Below, piece by piece: positions 59,478-64,000 of a stretch of DNA of 64,000 nt (the stretch's first letter is position 1; every line of letters begins with the position of its first letter). The stretch lies in assembly GCA_002633115.1 (NCBI GenBank), contig NWBJ01000045.1, forward strand, positions 23,739-87,738. Reading direction: 5' to 3'. The stretch is from Muribaculaceae bacterium Zag1 (lineage in GTDB: Bacteria > Bacteroidota > Bacteroidia > Bacteroidales > Muribaculaceae). The notes below the pieces were generated by a model. That model made no database searches. It worked only from the letters and a program-made list of their open reading frames with translations, and had not been told where the DNA came from. The position numbers and the translations under genes were made by a program.

Positions 59478-62400
59478 TTGATCTCTACCCTCGATAGCTG
59501 GGGCGAGAACTACATTCCCAAGGGCAATGCCCAAATGGAGAGCTATGACGGTTATGTGATCGTCAAGGCTTGGGCTGGAGTCGAGGGTTACGACCTCCGC
59601 GTCGACTATGATTCAAGCTACGCAGTCACTGGACTGGCATGCCTCCTCAATGGCGAAGAGTACACCTCTGGCACTAGCGGAGGTGTGTATCTCTACACCG
59701 GTCTCGATGTTTACTATTGCTTCTATGCTTATGTCGAAAGCGGATATGGCTACTGCTATGACATGGGCGAAGGCAACAGCAGCTATCTCGTTCTCTCTGG
59801 CTACTTCTACGATGCCGACAACAATAGCCTAGGAGCATACTATTTCGAGTGGCCAGCTGAGACCTACGTGGCTCCTCTGCCCACAGTCGACAACCTCAAT
59901 GCCCTCGTTGACTTTGAGAATGGCGCTGAGTTCACCATGAATGTCGACCTGACTGTCATTTATGCCAACGGCTCGTATGTGTATGTGACCGACGGTATCT
60001 CAAATGCTCTTATATATAAGAGCGGTCTTGGTCTAGAGGCTGGCAACATCATCGCTGCCGGATGGGATGCCAAACTCTCAATCTATAAGAACCTGCCCGA
60101 GATCATACCAAGCGTTGACCTTACCGTAAGCGGCGATGCTGAAGAACTACCTACTGCTATCCCGGTTGAGACAGCCGACGTCGCTACATTCGTAGCCGCC
60201 AACAATCTCTGCGCTTACCTCAACCTGCAGGGCATCGAATTCACCGAGGTTACTCCTGAATCTGGCGAATTCAAAGGCCTGGCTGGCGAGACAGAGGTGA
60301 CTTTCTACAACACCTTCAAGCTCGAATCACAGGTTGCTGGCATCTACAATGTCACTGGCTTTGTATCGATCTACAACGAAACCGTGCAATTCCAGCCTGT
60401 AGCTTATGAACTCGTGAAGGAGACCCCGATTCTCCAATTCACCGCCCAGGGCGCCGTAATTAACAACAACCAAGGCTGGAGTTACCTCAACATGGTTACT
60501 CCCTGCAACGTAGCAGTCGAGTGCTACAGCGCTAACACCATCATCATCCCGACCATTGCTGGTGTTGAGGGCTATGGCATGAAGGTTGAATTTGACACCA
60601 ACAACTACATCACCGGCATCACCCCGATTGAGAATGGAGTAGAAGGTACAACTGTTACCTCTGGTTACTGTGGCATCTACACCGGCCTTGACGACTACTA
60701 TTACTTCTATGCTTATGTTGGCACTGGCTACGGCTACGCTTACAACTCCGAAAGCGGCTATGTGATGCAGTGCGGCTACTTCTATGATGCCGACGGCAGC
60801 AGCACTTATGGCGCTTATTATGTAGAATGGCCTGCTCCTACCGTGGTTGACAACCTCAACGCAATTGGTGATTTCCCGAACGATGAGCAATTCATCATGG
60901 GCGCTCCTCTGACCGTGCTCTATGCTAACGGCAACTACGCATTCGCTACCGACGGCGTAACCAATACTCTCCTCTATGCTGAGGAACTTGGCCTCGCAGC
61001 TGGCAATGTGATCAAGACTGGTTGGAAGGGCGCTAACGGCGAAGTCGACGGCGTAGAGGTTATACTCCCCGCACAGTCGCTGAGCGCATCCTCGACCGTT
61101 GAGGTGCCCGCCGCTACAGAGGTTGAGACCGCCGACGCTGCCTCGATGATTGCTGCTTACAACCGCAACGCTTATCTCTGCCTGCAGGACATCACCTTCG
61201 CTGAGGCTACTCCGGAGGAAGGTGAATTCACTGGCCTGGCTGGCGCAGAGAAAATCCCGATGCTCAACTTCTTCGGCCTACCGTCGATGAAGGCTGACAC
61301 CTACGATGTGATCGGCTTTGTATGGGTCGACGGCGAAACAGTTACCTTCGTGCCCGTATCAATCGAATACCGCTACCTCGGCACATCTACCGGCGCTGTG
61401 ATCAACAACAACCAGGGCTGGTCTTATCTCAACATGGTGACACCATGTAACATCCAGGTAAAGCGCTACGGCCATTTCCTGATTCTCCCGACAATCGCCG
61501 GAGTTGAGGGCTATGGAATGAAGATCGAGTTTGACGAAAACAACTACATCACCGCTATCACCCCGATCGAGGATGGAGTGGAAGGCACAACAGTGACCTC
61601 TGGTTACTGCGGCATCTACACCGGCCTTGACGACTACTATTACTTCTATGCTTATGTTGGCACTGGCTACGGCTACGCTTACAACACCGAAAGCGGCTAC
61701 GCTATGCAGTGCGGCTACTTCTATGATGCCGATGGCAACAGCACCTATGGCGCTTACTATGTAGAATGGCCGGCTCCCACTGTGGTTGACAATCTGAATG
61801 CTATCATCGACTTTGCTGAGGGTGAAGAGTTCATCGTTGGCGCTCCGCTAACCGTGCTCTACGCTAATGGTGCTTACAACTATGTGACCGACGGTACCGT
61901 AAATGCTCTCGTTTACGCTGAGGACCTCGGCCTCGCTGCTGGCGATGTACTCAAGACTGGCTGGAAGGCCGCTATCGGCGACCTCGACGGTGGCCAAGTG
62001 ATCGTGCCCGCTCAGTCGCTCACCGCTCAGTCGACTGTTGACGTGCCCGCCGCTACTCCGGTTGAACCAGCCGACGCATCGATGATGATCGCTGCTTACA
62101 ACCGTAACGCTTACCTCTGCCTGCAGAGCATAGCATTTGCTGAGACCACTCCGGTTGAAGGCCTGTTCACCGGTATGGCTGGCGAAAATGAAATCCTGTT
62201 CAACAACATCTTCGCTGTTGACTCTGTGGCAGCTGGCAATTATGATGTGACTGGCTTCGTGGCCGCTGATAGCACTCAAGTGGTGTTCCTGCCCATCTCT
62301 ATTGCTCCTCACATGAATTATGAGGCTCAAGGCTTTGTGACCACCTACACCAGCTGGGGCAAGAACCGCATACCTAAGACCAACGCTCAGGTTGAAAGCT

Positions 62401-63422
62401 ACGACGGCTTCATCATCATCCGCGCATGGGCTGGCGTTGAAGGCTTTGACGTGAAGATGGCTTATGACGCTGACGGCTATATCACCGGCATCACCCCGAT
62501 CGTCGACGGCGTTGAGGGCGAAGAGACCACCAGCGGATACGTATATTGCTACACCGGCCTTGAAGACTACTATTGCTTCTCAGCTTACGTAGGCCGTGGT
62601 TATGGCTACCTCTACGACCAAGGCGAAGGCAACGAAAGCTACGCTCTGCAGTCGGGCTACTTCTACAGAAGCGATTCCGATGACTACAAGTATGGCGCAT
62701 ACTACATCGAATGGCCCGCTGAGGACTATGTCGCTCCCGACACTGTTGACAACCTCAACGCTCTCACCGACTTTGAGGCTGGCGCAGAATTCATCTATGG
62801 CGCTCAACTCACAGTGATCTACTCCAACGAGGAGAATCAGATCCAGTACGTAACCGACGGCGTGACCAACGCTATGATGGTTACTGAAGACACCTTCGAG
62901 GCTGGCACCGTGATCAGTGCTTCTTGGGAAGGCGTTGTGGCCGACCTCTTCTATCAGCCGACTATCGTGCCCACTGAGGAACTCGAGACCGAGGCAGAAC
63001 TCGCCGAAGTACCCGATGCAACCCCGGTTGAGGCTGCCGACGCTGAGATGATGGTTGCTCTCTACAACATCAATGCTTACCTCTGCATTGAGAAGGTTGT
63101 GATTGCTGAGAATATCGCCACCAAGGGCGAATTCACCGCTACCGTAGGCGAAGGCTCAATCATCCTTGACAACCGCTTCGTTATGGATATCGAGGCTAAC
63201 CGCTACTATGTGACTGGCTTCGTTGGCTCGAATGGCACAAGCGCAGTATTCGTGCCGGTAGCCGTGGTTGCTGATCCTTCTACTGGCATCGATGGCATCG
63301 GCCTCGATGGCAACAACGAGGAAATCTATTACAACCTGCAAGGCATCCGCGTACAGAAGCCCGCCGCTGGCAAGGTCTACATCCGCGTTGCCAATGGCAA
63401 GGCTGAGAGAATCGTCAAGTAA
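59478..63422 (+). CDS. Main part of giant A/B-module secreted protein (same frame after TAG)
   Basis: 1314 codons in frame with the 59001 ORF; without the stop the whole protein would be 1473 aa. Four A modules (each with an AGVEGYxxxxxxD core, YTGLDxYYxF and GAYYxEWP end) alternate with four B modules (VDNLNA start, LTVIYANG, GLGLAAGDVI, NAYLCLQ, FTGLAG), roughly 314 aa per A+B pair. The second and third pairs are nearly identical over more than 150 aa. The tail is YYNLQGIRVQKPAAGKVYIR plus RIVK, T9SS-like. On its own this piece lacks a signal peptide; the first ATG is at 59535. Confidence 0.75.
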   Translation: MISTLDSWGENYIPKGNAQMESYDGYVIVKAWAGVEGYDLRVDYDSSYAVTGLACLLNGEEYTSGTSGGVYLYTGLDVYYCFYAYVESGYGYCYDMGEGNSSYLVLSGYFYDADNNSLGAYYFEWPAETYVAPLPTVDNLNALVDFENGAEFTMNVDLTVIYANGSYVYVTDGISNALIYKSGLGLEAGNIIAAGWDAKLSIYKNLPEIIPSVDLTVSGDAEELPTAIPVETADVATFVAANNLCAYLNLQGIEFTEVTPESGEFKGLAGETEVTFYNTFKLESQVAGIYNVTGFVSIYNETVQFQPVAYELVKETPILQFTAQGAVINNNQGWSYLNMVTPCNVAVECYSANTIIIPTIAGVEGYGMKVEFDTNNYITGITPIENGVEGTTVTSGYCGIYTGLDDYYYFYAYVGTGYGYAYNSESGYVMQCGYFYDADGSSTYGAYYVEWPAPTVVDNLNAIGDFPNDEQFIMGAPLTVLYANGNYAFATDGVTNTLLYAEELGLAAGNVIKTGWKGANGEVDGVEVILPAQSLSASSTVEVPAATEVETADAASMIAAYNRNAYLCLQDITFAEATPEEGEFTGLAGAEKIPMLNFFGLPSMKADTYDVIGFVWVDGETVTFVPVSIEYRYLGTSTGAVINNNQGWSYLNMVTPCNIQVKRYGHFLILPTIAGVEGYGMKIEFDENNYITAITPIEDGVEGTTVTSGYCGIYTGLDDYYYFYAYVGTGYGYAYNTESGYAMQCGYFYDADGNSTYGAYYVEWPAPTVVDNLNAIIDFAEGEEFIVGAPLTVLYANGAYNYVTDGTVNALVYAEDLGLAAGDVLKTGWKAAIGDLDGGQVIVPAQSLTAQSTVDVPAATPVEPADASMMIAAYNRNAYLCLQSIAFAETTPVEGLFTGMAGENEILFNNIFAVDSVAAGNYDVTGFVAADSTQVVFLPISIAPHMNYEAQGFVTTYTSWGKNRIPKTNAQVESYDGFIIIRAWAGVEGFDVKMAYDADGYITGITPIVDGVEGEETTSGYVYCYTGLEDYYCFSAYVGRGYGYLYDQGEGNESYALQSGYFYRSDSDDYKYGAYYIEWPAEDYVAPDTVDNLNALTDFEAGAEFIYGAQLTVIYSNEENQIQYVTDGVTNAMMVTEDTFEAGTVISASWEGVVADLFYQPTIVPTEELETEAELAEVPDATPVEAADAEMMVALYNINAYLCIEKVVIAENIATKGEFTATVGEGSIILDNRFVMDIEANRYYVTGFVGSNGTSAVFVPVAVVADPSTGIDGIGLDGNNEEIYYNLQGIRVQKPAAGKVYIRVANGKAERIVK

Positions 63423-63436
63423 CCCTGACCCCACCT

Positions 63437-63520
63437 CGACCCAGCCCCACCCCGGGCTGGGTTCGACCTCCCAATAACCAGGAGCCGCCCCCCCCCACCC
63501 GGGGCGCGGCTCTTTATCTT
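63437..63520 (+). terminator. Two GC-rich hairpins after the giant protein gene
   Basis: TCGACCCAGCC ... GGCTGGGTTCGA (63437-63467) and GAGCCGC ... GCGGCTC (63483-63512), the latter followed by TTTATCTTTTT. The second is a good terminator. Confidence 0.8.
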
Positions 63521-63533
63521 TTTATCAAAGTAT

Positions 63534-63564
63534 TTTGTTATTCAAATAAATAGTCGTAAATTTG
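63534..63564 (+). promoter_or_regulatory. Promoter of the toxin-antitoxin operon
   Basis: TTTG (63534-63537), 19 nt, TAAATTTG (63557-63564), 23 nt before the antitoxin ATG. Confidence 0.7.
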
Positions 63565-63587
63565 CATAAACTCAAAAAACACTATAT

Positions 63588-63803
63588 ATGGCACAGCAAT
63601 TCATTCTTACGATAGAAGATAATAATACCCTGTCAATTTTCCGTAAATTGGCCTCGGTTCTGAATGGAGTCACTCTCACTCCAATAAAGAAAAAGAAAAC
63701 AAAATCCAGTTATGAGGAATCCTTAGAGGATATTAAGGCTGGAAGAGTCACCACTTGGGAAAGTACTGATGCATACTTCAAAGCTATGGGCGCTAAAAAA
63801 TGA
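63588..63803 (+). CDS. Putative type II antitoxin (partner of YafQ-type toxin)
   Basis: A 71-aa protein. The C-terminal half (SYEESLEDIKAGRVTTWEST, DAYFKAMG) is typical of short antitoxins that wrap a RelE/YafQ toxin. The N-terminus (AQQFILTIEDNNTLSIFRKL) is unlike the usual RelB/DinJ ribbon-helix-helix and may bind DNA in another way. Its stop overlaps the toxin start by ATGA. The family name is not certain. Confidence 0.75.
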   Translation: MAQQFILTIEDNNTLSIFRKLASVLNGVTLTPIKKKKTKSSYEESLEDIKAGRVTTWESTDAYFKAMGAKK

Positions 63804-64000
63804 AATATACTATCCGCACCACCAATCGTTTCGACAAAGATTTCAAACGATGCATGAAGCGAGGTCTCCCTTTGGAAGAATTAGAAAAGGTATTTAAAAA
63901 GTTGGAAGAAAAAGGCACCTTGCCAGCAGAGTACAAGCCACATAAATTAACTGGCGATCATAAAGGGGAATGGGAATGCCATATTCAACCTGAGTGGTTG
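63800..64000 (+). CDS. YafQ/RelE-family mRNA interferase toxin, cut by window end
   Basis: The first 67 codons of a toxin normally about 90 aa long; not in the ORF track because it runs off the window. The N-terminus KYTIRTTNRFDKDFKRCMKRG and the active-site region YKPHKLTGDHKGEWECHIQP, with its two histidines, match YafQ. It cleaves mRNA in the ribosomal A site in the known family members. Start ATG 63800 overlaps the antitoxin stop. Confidence 0.88.
   Translation, partial: MKYTIRTTNRFDKDFKRCMKRGLPLEELEKVFKKLEEKGTLPAEYKPHKLTGDHKGEWECHIQPEWL

Noticed and set aside
59001-63422. Recoding of TAG as glutamine in this genome
   Set aside because: TAG is used as the terminal stop of a normal gene (O-methyltransferase, 49651-49653), and only one internal TAG is seen in the window.

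Overview
The window looks like chromosome from a gut-type Bacteroidales bacterium, and Muribaculaceae or a close relative would fit. The grounds are Bacteroidetes promoters (TTTG, about 20 nt, TAnnTTTG) in front of many genes, type IX secretion system (T9SS) genes PorW/SprE and PorX, about ten secreted proteins with T9SS-like C-terminal sorting tails, Omp28, DUF1573, DUF2723, DUF4271 and DUF6029 family proteins, and a short adenylate kinase. No rRNA, tRNA, CRISPR array, IS element or prophage was recognised. The placement is by gene content only.

Layout. 1-2600: a MIP18/DUF59 Fe-S assembly gene and a Big_2-type secreted protein. 3.0-11.5 kb: a co-directional housekeeping run (lysS, gpsA, ruvX, def, ettA, hpt, adk, acyl-CoA ligase). 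11.6-14.6 kb: a 998-aa secreted multidomain protein. 14.8-17.6 kb (minus): M16 peptidase, cyclophilin lipoprotein, a conserved small protein and a 66-aa acidic lipoprotein. 17.9-25.3 kb (minus): five secreted proteins, including two Omp28 paralogues. 25.4-31.2 kb: a Crp-like regulator divergent from that block, then porW and porX. 31.5-42.5 kb: DUF2723 membrane protein, polysaccharide deacetylase, queG, an ECF sigma factor with a membrane partner and a Spy-like partner, meaB, DUF1573, recA and a shortened TatD. 42.5-48.8 kb (minus): ABC exporter, yidD, rnpA, hemD, DUF4271, LOG protein, LolC/E permease, rbfA. 49.0-54.2 kb: O-methyltransferase, then a TlpA / DUF6029 / Omp28 / sorting-tail set. 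54.2-63.4 kb: a DUF4143 remnant and a family of repetitive secreted proteins, two of them interrupted. 63.6-64.0 kb: a YafQ-type toxin-antitoxin pair cut by the window edge.

The genes form one clear theme: T9SS machinery and control (porW, porX) sit among many candidate T9SS cargo proteins, with periplasmic redox and folding functions (TlpA-like, Omp28, cyclophilin) and an envelope-stress-like sigma operon nearby.

The intergenic DNA is unusually rich in structure. It holds (i) two copies of a small promoter-hairpin-T-tract unit that looks like a small RNA gene, with compensating base changes between copies; (ii) six large inverted repeats made of reiterated GTAAGGACATAAG-like words, whose arms match within each element but differ between elements; (iii) other hairpin families built on CACGGATTACACGG and GTGCGTAGCAC; and (iv) heptanucleotide arrays. 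Three reading frames carry single-base lesions (ettA N-terminus, a +1 A in an A-run at 58113, and a CAG-to-TAG-like stop at 59472). These may be real variation, phase variation, or assembly errors.
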